A stretch of DNA of 64,000 nt from Actinomadura kijaniata NBRC 14229 (GCF_001552175.1 NZ_BCQR01000012.1:1-64000); one strand, 5' to 3'. Shown: positions 9,270 to 18,060, numbered from the stretch's first letter. Numbers and translations are program-made. Notes: generated by a model not told the origin, from the sequence alone.

Positions 9270-9278
9270 GTGCGGGCG

Positions 9279-11600
9279 TCAGCCGCCCCGGGCGGCCTTG
9301 GCCTGCTCGGGGGCCGGCCGGTCACCGCGCGAACGGCGGCGGGCCGGGCCGCGCCGGCGCTCGGTGGCGACGGTCTCCACGACGCTCTCCCCGCCGGGCG
9401 GCAGGGGCGGCGGCTGGAACAGCACCTCGGGCACGCCCGCCGGGCTGATCTTCGCCGGGATCCGCGCCGGACCCCCGCGCTTCGGCTTCTCCGCCGCGAC
9501 GTCGGCGTCGGCGTCCGCCGGGGCGTCCACCTCGGCGTCGACGACGGCCTTGACGGCGGTCTTCCGCGTGCGCTCGGGCTTGGCCTCGGCCTCCTCTGCC
9601 TCGACGGCGGGCTCGGCCACGACCGCCTCGGCGGCCTTGCGCGTGCGCTTCGGCTTGGCCTCCGCCTCGGCGGTCACCTCGGCCTCGACGGTCTCGGCGA
9701 CCTTGCGGGTGCGGGTCCGCTTGGGCTTGGCCTCGGTCTCCTCCGTCTGGGCGGCGGGCTCGACCACGATCGCCTCGGCGGTCTTGCGGGTGCGGGTGCG
9801 CTTGGGCTTGGCCTCGGTGGGGGTCTCCGCCTCGGCGGTCACCTCCGCCTCCGTGGCCACCTCGACCTCGGCCTCGACGATCTCGGCGGTCTTCCGCGTG
9901 CGCTTGGGCTTGGCCTCGGTCTCCTCCGTCTGGGCGGCGGGCTCGACCACGATCGCCTCGGCGGTCTTGCGGGTACGGGTGCGCTTGGGCTTGGCCTCGG
10001 CGGTGGTCTCCGCCTCGGCGGTCACCTCGGCCTCCGTGGTCACCACGACCTCGGCCTCGACGATCTCGGCGGCCCTGCGCGTGCGGGTGCGCCTGGGCTT
10101 GGTCTCCGCCTCGGCCGGGGCCTCGGCGACGACCGTCGTGACCTCGGCGGTCTCGTCCTGCGCGGTCGCCTCGACCGGCTTGCCGTTCCGGGTGCGGGTC
10201 CGGGTGCGGCTGCGGCGCTGGCGGGGACGCTCCTCCTCGCGCTCACGCTCGCGGTCGCGATCGCGGTCACGGGTGCGGGAACGGGTCTTGCCCGTCTCGC
10301 CGATGTCCTCCAGCTCCTCGGCGTCCAGCCCGGCGCGTTCGCCGCGCTGCTCCTTGGGCAGGCGGCCGGTGATGTCCTCGGGGATGTCGAGTTCCGCGTA
10401 GAGGTGCGGGGAGGTGGAGTAGGTCTCCTCCGGCTGGGCGAGGTCCTGCCCGAGCTGACCGTTGATCAGCTTCCAGCGGGGCAGGTCCGACCAGTCCACG
10501 AACGTGACGGAGGTGCCCTCGCGGCCCGCGCGGCCGGTGCGGCCGATGCGGTGGACGTAGGTGTCGGCGCTGTCGGGGCACTCGTAGTTGACCACGTGGG
10601 TGACGTCGTCGACGTCGAGGCCGCGCGCGGCGACGTCGGTGGCGACCAGCACGTCGATCTTGCCGTTGCGGAACGCGCGCAGCGCCCGCTCCCGCTGGCC
10701 CTGGCCGAGGTCGCCGTGGACGGCGGCGGCGGCGAAGCCGCGCTGCTCCAGGTCGGCGGCGACGCGGTCGCAGGCGCGCTTGGTCTGGCAGAACACCATG
10801 GACAGGCCCCGGCCCCGCGCCTGCAGGACGCGCGCCAGCATCTCCGGCTTGTCCATCTGGTGGGCCTGGTAGACGAACTGCTTGACCTGCGGGGTCGTCT
10901 CGGACTCGGCGTGCGACTCGGCGCGCACGTTGGTCGGACGGGTCAGGTAGCGCCGCGACAGCGCGACGATCTCGCCGGGCATGGTCGCGGAGAACAGCAT
11001 CGTCTGGCGCCGCACCGGGATGCGGTCGACGATCCGCTCGATGTCGGGCAGGAAGCCCAGGTCGAGCATGCGGTCGGCCTCGTCCAGGACCAGCACGGCG
11101 ACCTCCGACAGGTCGAGGTGCTTCTGCTTGACGAGGTCCAGCAGGCGGCCCGGGGTGCCGACGACGACGTCGACGCCCTCGCGCAGCGCCGAGATCTGCG
11201 GCTCGTAGGCGCGCCCGCCGTACACGCTCAGTACGCGGGTGCCCAGCTTGCCGCCCGCCACCAGCAGGTCGTCGGTGACCTGCATGGCGAGTTCGCGGGT
11301 GGGGGCGAGCACGAGGGCCTGCGGCTTCTTGCCGCCGTGCCGGATGCGCTGGAGCAGCGCGATGCCGAACGCCAGCGTCTTGCCGGTCCCGGTGCGGGCC
11401 TGGCCGATGATGTCGTGGCCGCCCAGCGCGATGGGCAGGGCGAGCTCCTGGATGGGGAAGGCATCGACGATGCCCTCGGCTTTCAGGGCATCTGCTATCT
11501 CGGGTACGACCCCGAGTTCAGCGAAGGTAGACAGGGCTTTCAGCCTCCAAAGTGCGGGGTCCTCGCTCCCTGCGCGGCGCTGCGCAGTTTCCCGGCTCAC
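9279..11600 (-). CDS. rhlE: DEAD-box RNA helicase RhlE-like with long repetitive tail
   Basis: Core motifs of a DEAD-box ATPase are complete: Q motif FPIQELALPIA, Walker A ARTGTGKT, PTRELA, DEAD in VLDEADRMLD, SAT, and HRIGRTGRAG. The core ends near residue 440. It is followed by about 330 residues of low-complexity sequence: an Arg/Asp/Glu block and then repeated KPKRTRTRKTAE units separated by acidic Ala/Glu/Val stretches. Such tails bind RNA or ribosomes in other helicases. The position matches rhlE (Rv3211) of M. tuberculosis. GTG at 11600 opens the frame, but homologues begin near STFAELGVV, so a CTG at 11534 behind GGAGG is a possible true start. Confidence 0.9.
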   Translation of the reverse strand: MSRETAQRRAGSEDPALWRLKALSTFAELGVVPEIADALKAEGIVDAFPIQELALPIALGGHDIIGQARTGTGKTLAFGIALLQRIRHGGKKPQALVLAPTRELAMQVTDDLLVAGGKLGTRVLSVYGGRAYEPQISALREGVDVVVGTPGRLLDLVKQKHLDLSEVAVLVLDEADRMLDLGFLPDIERIVDRIPVRRQTMLFSATMPGEIVALSRRYLTRPTNVRAESHAESETTPQVKQFVYQAHQMDKPEMLARVLQARGRGLSMVFCQTKRACDRVAADLEQRGFAAAAVHGDLGQGQRERALRAFRNGKIDVLVATDVAARGLDVDDVTHVVNYECPDSADTYVHRIGRTGRAGREGTSVTFVDWSDLPRWKLINGQLGQDLAQPEETYSTSPHLYAELDIPEDITGRLPKEQRGERAGLDAEELEDIGETGKTRSRTRDRDRDREREREEERPRQRRSRTRTRTRNGKPVEATAQDETAEVTTVVAEAPAEAETKPRRTRTRRAAEIVEAEVVVTTEAEVTAEAETTAEAKPKRTRTRKTAEAIVVEPAAQTEETEAKPKRTRKTAEIVEAEVEVATEAEVTAEAETPTEAKPKRTRTRKTAEAIVVEPAAQTEETEAKPKRTRTRKVAETVEAEVTAEAEAKPKRTRKAAEAVVAEPAVEAEEAEAKPERTRKTAVKAVVDAEVDAPADADADVAAEKPKRGGPARIPAKISPAGVPEVLFQPPPLPPGGESVVETVATERRRGPARRRSRGDRPAPEQAKAARGG
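9480..10150 (-). repeat. Coding tandem repeats in the rhlE tail
   Basis: The tail-coding DNA repeats. A segment of about 90 bases coding for the EPAAQTEETEAKPKRTR region occurs near 9727-9815 and again near 9914-10000, almost unchanged, with more diverged copies on both sides. The spacing of about 187 bases suggests expansion by recombination between repeats. Confidence 0.7.
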
Positions 11601-12028
11601 ATGCCGGGGGCGCGCCGGGCGTGCCGCGTCGGTTGCGGCGTCGCCGGTCGCGTCCGTTGGCCGCGCGCTCGCGCGAGAGGGACCAGCCGTCGATCAAAAT
11701 TTCTTCGGCGACCGCAGTCAGGGGTTGAAAGCAGCCGCATGGAGTGGCTGCGTGCGGTCACACTCCGCGACGCAGTGTACCGACCTTGGAATGCCTGCAC
11801 CAATAGTCGATCTCCTGTACCAACGATGACCTCCTTCAGGTTATTCCCCGCCGTCTCCGCAGGCCCCGCCGCACAAGGGAATCCGCGATCTCCGGGACGG
11901 GCGCGGCCACAGTCGGCCAAGTCGCGAACGGGGTGTACGGGGCGCTCCGGCCACCGGGGGTGATCAACGGCACTGCCGGACATCCGCCACAATTGCTCGA
12001 ACATCGGCGGACTGGGAGGACGGGACGA
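11601..12028. other. Divergent intergenic region rhlE / lipoprotein
   Basis: 428 bases with no convincing gene. It must hold the promoters of rhlE (leftward) and of the lipoprotein gene (rightward). The part near 11690-11860 is AT-richer than the surroundings and would suit a long 5' leader for the helicase mRNA. I could not identify a riboswitch or a paired leader structure by eye. Confidence 0.5.
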
Positions 12029-12829
12029 ATGCGGGCGAGGTTCCAGGGCGCGTGGGCCGTTGCGGCCGCGGCCGTGCTGGCGGCGGGGCTGACCGGATGC
12101 TCCTCGGACGACGGCGGCAAGCAGGGCGGGGAGACCGCCCCGGGGCCGCGCGTGGTCGAGGAGAGCGCCGTCCGCGCCGACAAGCAGGTCGAGCTCAAGG
12201 AGGCCGAGACCGTCAAGATCGGCGGTCTGGCGGACCGGAACGCCGAGCAGCAGGTCAACCAGGCGCTGCGCGCCCCGCTGGAGTGGGCGGTGAACTGGAC
12301 GTCCTCCACCCTGGACGAGGAGCGCAAGAAGCAGTGCGCCGGCCGCAACAACGTCATCCAGACCAAGGTCCTGCTCGGGCTGCGCGGTGAGATCGTCGCC
12401 GCGTCCAACTCCATCTCGCTGATCCCCTGCTACGAGGGCGAGGGGGCGCTGCCGACCGTTCCGGTGATCGTGGACGTGAAGAACGCCAAGGCGCTCACCG
12501 CCGCGGACGTGCTGACCGGGAAGACCCTGGAGAAGGACGGGCTGAAGAAGCTCTGGGAGGCCCTCAGCGGGCCCAAGCAGGACTGGAAGGACTGCGACCT
12601 GGAGGACCTGCGGCGCCAGGACTTCTTCCCCGGCAAGCGCGACGGGGACCCGGTCGAGTCGCCCGCCCCCGCCGGGATCATGTTCCGGGCCGAGGGGATG
12701 CAGCTGATCTGGTCCACGACCGGGACCGACTGCAACAACTTCACCTTCACCGCGCCCTACGACAAGGTGAAGGACATGATCAACCCGGAGCTGTACCCGC
12801 GCCTGCTGGCCAGCGCCGGTGGCAAGTGA
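12029..12829 (+). CDS. Putative lipoprotein of unknown function
   Basis: A 266-residue exported protein. The signal peptide ends in the lipobox LTGC, so Cys25 should be lipidated after cleavage and the mature protein anchored outside the membrane. The body has Cys residues near 111, 133, 190 and 234 that could pair, and a VFDV/ADVLTG-like stretch resembling the DUF3298/RsiV extracellular fold, though I am not certain of that. ATG at 12029 follows GGGAGGA. A strong hairpin follows 13 bases after the stop, so it is a single-gene unit. Confidence 0.75.
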   Translation: MRARFQGAWAVAAAAVLAAGLTGCSSDDGGKQGGETAPGPRVVEESAVRADKQVELKEAETVKIGGLADRNAEQQVNQALRAPLEWAVNWTSSTLDEERKKQCAGRNNVIQTKVLLGLRGEIVAASNSISLIPCYEGEGALPTVPVIVDVKNAKALTAADVLTGKTLEKDGLKKLWEALSGPKQDWKDCDLEDLRRQDFFPGKRDGDPVESPAPAGIMFRAEGMQLIWSTTGTDCNNFTFTAPYDKVKDMINPELYPRLLASAGGK

Positions 12830-12841
12830 CCCGAACGGGGA

Positions 12842-12872
12842 GAAGCCCCCGTATGCAGGGTACGGGGGCTTC
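12842..12872 (+). terminator. Terminator after lipoprotein gene
   Basis: Perfect 12-base stem GAAGCCCCCGTA / TACGGGGGCTTC around a 7-base loop (12854-12860). It starts 12 bases after the lipoprotein stop and can also serve the convergent GlsB-like gene. Confidence 0.8.
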
Positions 12873-12934
12873 GGCTCCGGCCGCTCAGGGCGGCTGGGGG
12901 CGGCGGTCGTCACCGTCGGGACGGCGGTGCCGGG

Positions 12935-13225
12935 TCAGTAGGTGCCGCGGCCGGTGCGGCGCCAGCCGCGCCCGCCGCTGCCGCCCCGGGCCTGGAACGC
13001 CGTCAGCGCCGCCACGCCCAGCGCGGCGATGATCACCGCGAAGACGAGGGCGACCAGGGTTCCCGCCCCGAGCGCGTCGGCCACGACTCCACCGAGGAGC
13101 GCGCCGGCGATCCCGACCAGGACCGTCAGCAGGATGCCGATCGGGTTACGGCCGGGGACGATCAGCCGCGCCACGGCGCCGATCACGGCGCCGACGAGGA
13201 TGAACCAGAGAATCGTCGCGAGCAT
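12935..13225 (-). CDS. GlsB/YeaQ/YmgE family membrane protein
   Basis: About 96 residues with three hydrophobic helices rich in Gly, Ala and Val (ILWFILVGAVIGAVARLI; GILLTVLVGIAGALLGGVV; LVALVFAVIIAALGVAAL), the pattern of the transglycosylase-associated/GlsB general stress family. A Gly/Arg tail follows. I chose ATG at 13225 because GGTGG lies just upstream; in-frame GTG 13234 and TTG 13237 are alternatives. These small membrane proteins are linked to stress responses but have no proven activity. Confidence 0.75.
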   Translation of the reverse strand: MLATILWFILVGAVIGAVARLIVPGRNPIGILLTVLVGIAGALLGGVVADALGAGTLVALVFAVIIAALGVAALTAFQARGGSGGRGWRRTGRGTY

Positions 13226-13362
13226 TTCGGCCACCAATCCGTTCTCTGGACCGCGTCGCCGTGGACGCCGCGGTCCGTTCGGTCGGTGAGGGATGTGCCC
13301 GCTCGACGGAATCTAAACAAAGTCCCGGTCAACCGGCTCCCAACCGATGGTGTCGGCCGGGC

Positions 13363-13596
13363 TCAGGTGTACTGGGTGCCGAACCCGACGGTGCGGTCGG
13401 CCTCCTCGCTGATCTCCAGGTAGCCGACGTGCGCGGCCGGGATCACCACCCGCCCGCCGCGCTGGTCCTCCAGCGTGAACACGCCGTGGTCCACGGCCAG
13501 GGCGTCGGCCAGCGCCCGCTGGACCTCCTCGGCGCTCTGCCGCGTCTCGACCACGAGTTCCTTGGGCACGAACTGGACGCCGATGCGAACCTGCAC
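13363..13596 (-). CDS. DUF3107 domain protein
   Basis: A 77-residue protein matching the DUF3107 family over its whole length: VQVRIGVQFVPKELVVETR at the start, the GVFTLEDQRGGRVVIPAAHVGY middle in two strands, and a VGFG end. GTG at 13596 follows AGGGAG at five bases. The M. tuberculosis counterpart (Rv3208A, TB9.4) also stands next to a TetR gene, as here. Function is unknown. Confidence 0.85.
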   Translation of the reverse strand: MQVRIGVQFVPKELVVETRQSAEEVQRALADALAVDHGVFTLEDQRGGRVVIPAAHVGYLEISEEADRTVGFGTQYT

Positions 13597-13711
13597 GTGA
13601 TCTCCCTGTGGGTTCCGTCCGCCCCGCCACGGCCGGCGGGCCGTCTGTGCCTCCATGGTGACATGGAGATCACCGCGCCCGGCCGGACGTCGGCGGAACG
13701 GCGGGGGCGCC

Positions 13712-14335
13712 TCAGCCGCTGCGCGGGAAGCCGGAGATCCCGCGCCAGGCCAGCCGGGCGATGATCTTCTCGGCGGTGTCCTTGGGGATCGCGCGGCCCT
13801 GGGCCAGCCAGTAGCGGGCGCTGACCTCGGCCATGCCGACCAGGCCCATGCCCAGCAGGTGGGCCTCCTCGCCGGGGGCGTCGGTGTCCTCGGCGATCAC
13901 CTGGGCGATCATCTCGGCGCACTGCTGGTTGGCCCGCTCCACGCGGGCGCGGACCGGGGCCACGTTGCGCAGGTCGGACTCGAACACCAGCCGGTACGCC
14001 TCGCCGTCACCGGCCACGAAGTCGTAGAACGCCTGCATGCTGGCCTGCACGCGCAGCTTGTTGTCGGTGGTGGAGGCCAGCGCGTCGCGGACCTTCTTCA
14101 CCAGGGCTTCGGCGTGCTCGTCGAGCAGCGCCAGGTACAGCTCCAGCTTGCCGGGGAAGTGCTGGTAGAGCACCGGCTTGCTGACGCCCGCGCGTTCGGC
14201 GATCTCGTCCATCGCCGCGGCGTGATAGCCCTGGGCGACGAAAACCTCCTGGGCAGCGCCGAGCAGCTGTCTGCGGCGCGCCAGTCGCGGCAGTCGCGTG
14301 CCACGAGGGCGGGCGTCCGGGGTCGCGGTCACCAC
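13712..14335 (-). CDS. TetR-family transcriptional regulator (Rv3208-like)
   Basis: A 207-residue regulator with a TetR N-terminal HTH (RRQLLGAAQEVFVAQGYHAAAMDEIAERAGVSKPVLYQHF region, residues 21-61) and an all-helical ligand domain. It is read toward the DUF3107 gene with 115 bases between, the same pairing as Rv3208/Rv3208A in mycobacteria. Start GTG at 14335 or the adjacent GTG at 14332. The ligand is unknown. Confidence 0.9.
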   Translation of the reverse strand: MVTATPDARPRGTRLPRLARRRQLLGAAQEVFVAQGYHAAAMDEIAERAGVSKPVLYQHFPGKLELYLALLDEHAEALVKKVRDALASTTDNKLRVQASMQAFYDFVAGDGEAYRLVFESDLRNVAPVRARVERANQQCAEMIAQVIAEDTDAPGEEAHLLGMGLVGMAEVSARYWLAQGRAIPKDTAEKIIARLAWRGISGFPRSG

Positions 14336-14475
14336 ACTCTCCGATCACCGATCAAGGCGGCGGACGGGGGGTACCGCCGCGAGTTCAATCTCATCATCCT
14401 ACGCGTCGGTAACCTCGTGGGTCACCAACAACGGGCGACGTCGCCCGGCGCGTCGCCGGCCCGGCGTCCCAAAAC

Positions 14476-14500
14476 GGCCCGGACGACGGGCGTCCGGGCC
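14476..14500 (-). terminator. Terminator after the acidic protein gene
   Basis: Ten-base stem GGCCCGGACG / CGTCCGGGCC with a 5-base loop. On the minus strand it is followed by GTTTT. It lies 29 bases past the stop of the small acidic protein gene and would end that two-gene unit. Confidence 0.75.
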
Positions 14501-14529
14501 TTTCCGGAAAAACCTATGTCAACCGTAGG

Positions 14530-14721
14530 TCAGCGATAATCGTCTTCGTCGAGCTCGACCTCGCGGCCCTGTTCGGCGGCGTCGGCCTCGTCGGCGTCGA
14601 ACGGCACCGTCCGGGGCCACTCGGCCCTCTCCTCGTCCTCGTCGTCCACCAGGGCGGCGCGCTGTTCGACCAGGTCGGCCTCCGGGGCGTCGTCGGGCAG
14701 GTCCTCGGTGTACTCGCTCAT
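14530..14721 (-). CDS. Small acidic protein of unknown function
   Basis: A 63-residue protein in which about a third of the residues are Asp or Glu (starting MSEYTEDLPDDAPEADLVEQ and ending ELDEDDYR). No domain is recognised and it should be largely disordered. ATG at 14721 follows 13 bases after the oxidoreductase stop, so it is cotranscribed with that gene. Confidence 0.65.
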   Translation of the reverse strand: MSEYTEDLPDDAPEADLVEQRAALVDDEDEERAEWPRTVPFDADEADAAEQGREVELDEDDYR

Positions 14722-14734
14722 GCGCGTCCTCCCC

Positions 14735-16069
14735 TCACAGGCGCTCGGCCAGGGACCGCAGCGGGGCCTCGATCGACTCACCGTAGGTGGGGAACGCGTG
14801 CACCACGTCGGTGAGCAGCCCGATCGGGGTCTCCGCCCGGATGGCCAGCGCGATCTCGCTCATCCACTCCTCAGCGTAGAGGCCGACCGCCGCCGCTCCG
14901 ATCAAGAGCCCACGGTTGCGATCGGCGTACAGCTCGACACGGCCGCGTTCGTCGGCCTCCACCGCGGCGCGGGCCGTCGCGGAAAGGTCGTACCCGGCGG
15001 TGAGCAGATCGATGCCGCGTTCCTCGGCGAGAACGGGGGACACCCCGACCGAGTACACCGTCGGGGTGGTGTAGACGACGCGGGGAACGGCCCGGTAGTC
15101 GGCCTCGCGGCGCTTGCCCAGCACGTTGGAGACCACGACGCGCGCCTGGTAGCGGGCCGCGTGCGCGGTGCGGGCGACGCCGGTGACGTCCCCGGCCGCC
15201 CACACCCCGCCGGTGCCCGCCCCCGGCGCGACCACCTGGCAGGTCTCGTCGACGGGCAGCGGGTGGCCGGGCGGGACGGTGACGCCGAGGTTCTCCAGGC
15301 CGAGCCCGTCGGTGCGGGGACGGCGCCCGGCGGCGACCAGGATGCGGTCGGCGTCCAGGGCGCCGCCGTCGCTCAGCCACAGCCGCAGGCCGACGGTGCC
15401 GCGCTCGACGCGCGCCAGCTCCGCGCCGAGCCGCAGGTCCACGCCCATCCGGCGGAGCGCGTCGGCCAGGATCTCCCCGGTGAACGGGGCCTCGGCGGTC
15501 AGCAGCCGCCCCGACGACTCGATCACGGTCACCTGGGAGCCGAACGAGGCGTAGATCTGCGCCATCTCGCACCCGACCGGCCCGCCGCCCAGGATGACCA
15601 GGCGGCGTGGCAGGTCCGGCACCGTCAGGGCCTCGTCGCTGGTCCAGGTCGGGACCGACGCCAGCCCGTCCACGGCGGGCCGCAGCGGCGTGCTGCCGGT
15701 GGCGACGACCAGGTCGGTGAAGCGGTGCTCGGTCCCGTCCACGTCGATCACGCCGGGCGCGGTGACGCGGCCCCAGCCGCGCAGCACCGTGACCCCGCCC
15801 TCGGCCATCCGCGCCACGACCGGGTCGTCGTCGAGGTGGCCGGTGACCTCGTCGCGGCGCGCCACCGCCAGCTCCCAGGTCTCGCCGCGCCGCGCCGACA
15901 GCAGCAGGCTCTTGGACGGTACGCAGGCGAAGTACGGGGACTCGCCGCCGACCAGGCGGTTCTCCACGAGCGCGACGCCGCGCCCGGCCTGGGCCAGCTC
16001 GCTGGCGGCCAGTTCCCCGGCGGTCCCCCCGCCCAGCACCACGACGTCATAGTGGTGGTTCCGCGTCAA
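14735..16069 (-). CDS. FAD-dependent pyridine-nucleotide oxidoreductase lacking the redox disulfide
   Basis: A 444-residue flavoprotein of the dihydrolipoamide dehydrogenase/mercuric reductase fold. It has the FAD motif VVVLGGGTAGELAASELA, a second Rossmann motif LVILGGGPVGCEMAQIY, and the AAGDVTG FAD loop. The redox-active pair normally written C-x4-C is GESPYFACVPSK here, so the first Cys is Ser. The C-terminal HAHP catalytic dyad reads HAFP. It therefore cannot be a standard disulfide reductase. M. tuberculosis LpdA, an NAD(P)H:quinone reductase, shows a comparable loss. TTG at 16069 is preceded by GGAGGGG at eight bases and fits the family N-terminus. Confidence 0.85.
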   Translation of the reverse strand: MTRNHHYDVVVLGGGTAGELAASELAQAGRGVALVENRLVGGESPYFACVPSKSLLLSARRGETWELAVARRDEVTGHLDDDPVVARMAEGGVTVLRGWGRVTAPGVIDVDGTEHRFTDLVVATGSTPLRPAVDGLASVPTWTSDEALTVPDLPRRLVILGGGPVGCEMAQIYASFGSQVTVIESSGRLLTAEAPFTGEILADALRRMGVDLRLGAELARVERGTVGLRLWLSDGGALDADRILVAAGRRPRTDGLGLENLGVTVPPGHPLPVDETCQVVAPGAGTGGVWAAGDVTGVARTAHAARYQARVVVSNVLGKRREADYRAVPRVVYTTPTVYSVGVSPVLAEERGIDLLTAGYDLSATARAAVEADERGRVELYADRNRGLLIGAAAVGLYAEEWMSEIALAIRAETPIGLLTDVVHAFPTYGESIEAPLRSLAERL

Positions 16070-16156
16070 CTGTTCATCCCCTCCGCGCTGTGTCCCCGCG
16101 TCCCAATGGTGACGGAAAACGGTGCCGGAGAGTGGCGGTTCGGACACATACGGCAC

Positions 16157-16186
16157 GCGCCCTGTCAGAAAAGGGAGTCAGGGCGC
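16157..16186 (-). terminator. Possible terminator after ligD polymerase gene
   Basis: Eight-base inverted repeat GCGCCCTG / CAGGGCGC with a 14-base loop, just past the stop of the polymerase gene. The loop is long and there is no U-tract, so this is tentative. Confidence 0.4.
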
Positions 16187-16190
16187 CGCG

Positions 16191-17090
16191 TCAGGGGAGG
16201 GTCTGGCGCTCCTTCAGCAGCGGTTCCAGCAGGTCTCCGTGCTCGGCGACGCGGTCCAGGACGTCGGGCGCGGTGAACACCAGGTCCGAGGGGCGGCGGG
16301 CGTCCTCCAGTTCCTCCCAGGTGATGGGGGTGGAGACGCTGGGACGCTCGGCGGCCCGCAGCGAGTAGGGCGCGACGGTGGTCTTGGCCGGGTTGTTCTG
16401 GCTCCAGTCGACGAACACGCGGTCGCGGCGGACCTGGCGTTCCATCTTGGCGACGACCAGGTCCTTGTGGTCGGTGGCCAGCTTGTAGGCGGCCTGCTTG
16501 GCGTACTCCTCGGCCCGGTCGGTCTCGGCGATCGGGACGTACAGGTGCAGGCCCTTCTTGCCGCTGGTCTTGGGGTGGGCGGTCAGCCCGTCGGCGGCCA
16601 GCAGGTCGCGCAGCAGCAGCGCCACCTCGCACGCCTCCATGATCGACGCGGGGGCGCCGGGGTCCAGGTCGAACACCATCAGGTCCGGTTTGCGGCGTCC
16701 CCCGCGCGGCCCGACCGTCCACTGCGGGACGTGCAGTTCCAGCGCGGCCATCTGCGCGCACCACACCAGCGTCGGCAGGTCGTCCACCATGACGAAGTCC
16801 AGCGTGTCGCGGCCCCGGGAGCTGCCGGGCGTGGCGAGCGTGACGGTCCGGACCCAGCCGGGGGTGCCGGACGGCGCGTTCTTCTCCACGAACGACGTGC
16901 CGTGGATCCCGTCGGGGAACCGGATGCGCGTCGCGGGCCGGTCCTTCAGGTGCGGCAGCATCACCGGGGCGATCCGGGTGTAGTAGTCGACCACCTCGCC
17001 CTTGGTGAACTCGGGGTACAGGTCCTTGTCGAGGCTGGACAGGCTCAGCTCCCGTCCCTCGACCTTGACGGCCACTCGCTTAGAGCTCAC
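16191..17090 (-). CDS. ligD: NHEJ DNA polymerase (LigD PrimPol domain), stand-alone
   Basis: A 299-residue archaeo-eukaryotic primase-type polymerase matching the LigD polymerase domain. Visible hallmarks are YPEFTKGEVVDYY near residue 25, the VFDLDPG metal-binding motif near 140, HPKTSGKKGLHLYVPI near 172 and VFVDWSQN. It adds templated or ribonucleotide residues at broken DNA ends held by Ku. ATG at 17090 overlaps the ligase stop by 11 bases, so both proteins come from one mRNA. In many bacteria this domain is fused to ligase and phosphoesterase; here it is separate and no phosphoesterase domain is visible. Confidence 0.92.
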   Translation of the reverse strand: MSSKRVAVKVEGRELSLSSLDKDLYPEFTKGEVVDYYTRIAPVMLPHLKDRPATRIRFPDGIHGTSFVEKNAPSGTPGWVRTVTLATPGSSRGRDTLDFVMVDDLPTLVWCAQMAALELHVPQWTVGPRGGRRKPDLMVFDLDPGAPASIMEACEVALLLRDLLAADGLTAHPKTSGKKGLHLYVPIAETDRAEEYAKQAAYKLATDHKDLVVAKMERQVRRDRVFVDWSQNNPAKTTVAPYSLRAAERPSVSTPITWEELEDARRPSDLVFTAPDVLDRVAEHGDLLEPLLKERQTLP

Positions 17091-18060
17091 GGGTCACCTC
17101 GTGGGGGTCCTTGTCGTCGCGCAGGCCGCGCCACACCGGGAACCGCAGCCGCCCGTCGCGGGTGCGGACGCCGTAGGCGACCTCCCCGACCAGCAGCGGC
17201 TCGACCCACTGGGCGTCGCGGGCGTGCTCGGGCGGGACGACCTCGTCGAACGGGTCGGTCGTCCGCCGCAGCGGCCACAGCGCCTCGTGCAGGTCGTCCA
17301 GCATCCGGTCGGTGAAACCGGTGCCGACGTGCCCGGTGAAGCACAGCCTGCCCTTGTCGTCGTACTCGCCGAGCAGCAGGGAGCCGACCGTTCCCTGGCG
17401 GCGGCCCCGGCCCGGCCGCCACCCGCAGATGATCACCTCGCGGGTGGAGACGTTCTTGACCTTGCGCCAGGAGTCGACGCGCCGGCCGGGGCGGTAGGGG
17501 GAGTCCAGCCGCTTGGCCAGCAGGCCCTCCAGCCGTTGCTCGCGGGTGAACTCCAGCAGCTCGGTGACCTGCGCGGTGTCGCCGCCGTGCAGCGACGGCG
17601 GCACCTCGACGGGGCCGGTGGCGGCCAGGTCGAGGTCGGCCAGCAGCGCGCGGCGGTCGGCGTAGGGGAGGTCGTAGAGGAGATGGCCGTCCAGGAACAG
17701 CAGGTCGAACACCACGTACCGGACGGGCACCTCGCGGATGAGGCGGGGGCCGGGGCGGTCCACGTGCATGCGGCGTTGCAGCCGGGCGAAGCTGGGGCGG
17801 CCCTCCTCGAACGCCACCACCTCCCCGTCCAGGACCACGTCGTGGTGGGGGAGCAGGTCGGCCAGCCCGGACAGCTCGGGGTAGCGTCCGGACAGGTCGC
17901 CGCCGCGCCCGCCGCGCCCGCTGGCGCGCACTCCGTCGGCGGAGACGTAGCTGATGACGCGGACCCCGTCCCACTTCAGTTCGAGGCCCCACTCGGCGGT
18001 GTTCTCGGGCAGGTCGCCGGTGACGGCGAGCATCGGCTCGATCGGCCACGGCATCGTCAT
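17080..18060 (-). CDS. ligD: ATP-dependent DNA ligase (LigD ligase domain), stand-alone
   Basis: A 326-residue ATP-dependent ligase. The catalytic Lys sits in ELKWDGVRVISYV (about residue 29), and the adenylation domain continues through VLDGEVVAFE, VFDLLFLDG, EGLLAKRLDSPY and SWRKVKN. The OB-fold domain follows (GSLLLGEYDDKGRL). It seals nicks and double-strand breaks after end processing. It is the first gene of a two-gene unit with the polymerase and stands back to back with ku across 113 bases. Confidence 0.93.
   Translation of the reverse strand: MTMPWPIEPMLAVTGDLPENTAEWGLELKWDGVRVISYVSADGVRASGRGGRGGDLSGRYPELSGLADLLPHHDVVLDGEVVAFEEGRPSFARLQRRMHVDRPGPRLIREVPVRYVVFDLLFLDGHLLYDLPYADRRALLADLDLAATGPVEVPPSLHGGDTAQVTELLEFTREQRLEGLLAKRLDSPYRPGRRVDSWRKVKNVSTREVIICGWRPGRGRRQGTVGSLLLGEYDDKGRLCFTGHVGTGFTDRMLDDLHEALWPLRRTTDPFDEVVPPEHARDAQWVEPLLVGEVAYGVRTRDGRLRFPVWRGLRDDKDPHEVTREL

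Noticed and set aside
9270..11963. An 897-codon frame antisense to rhlE with Gly/Leu repeats
   Set aside because: The repeats are the complement of the helicase tail repeats; no independent evidence of coding.
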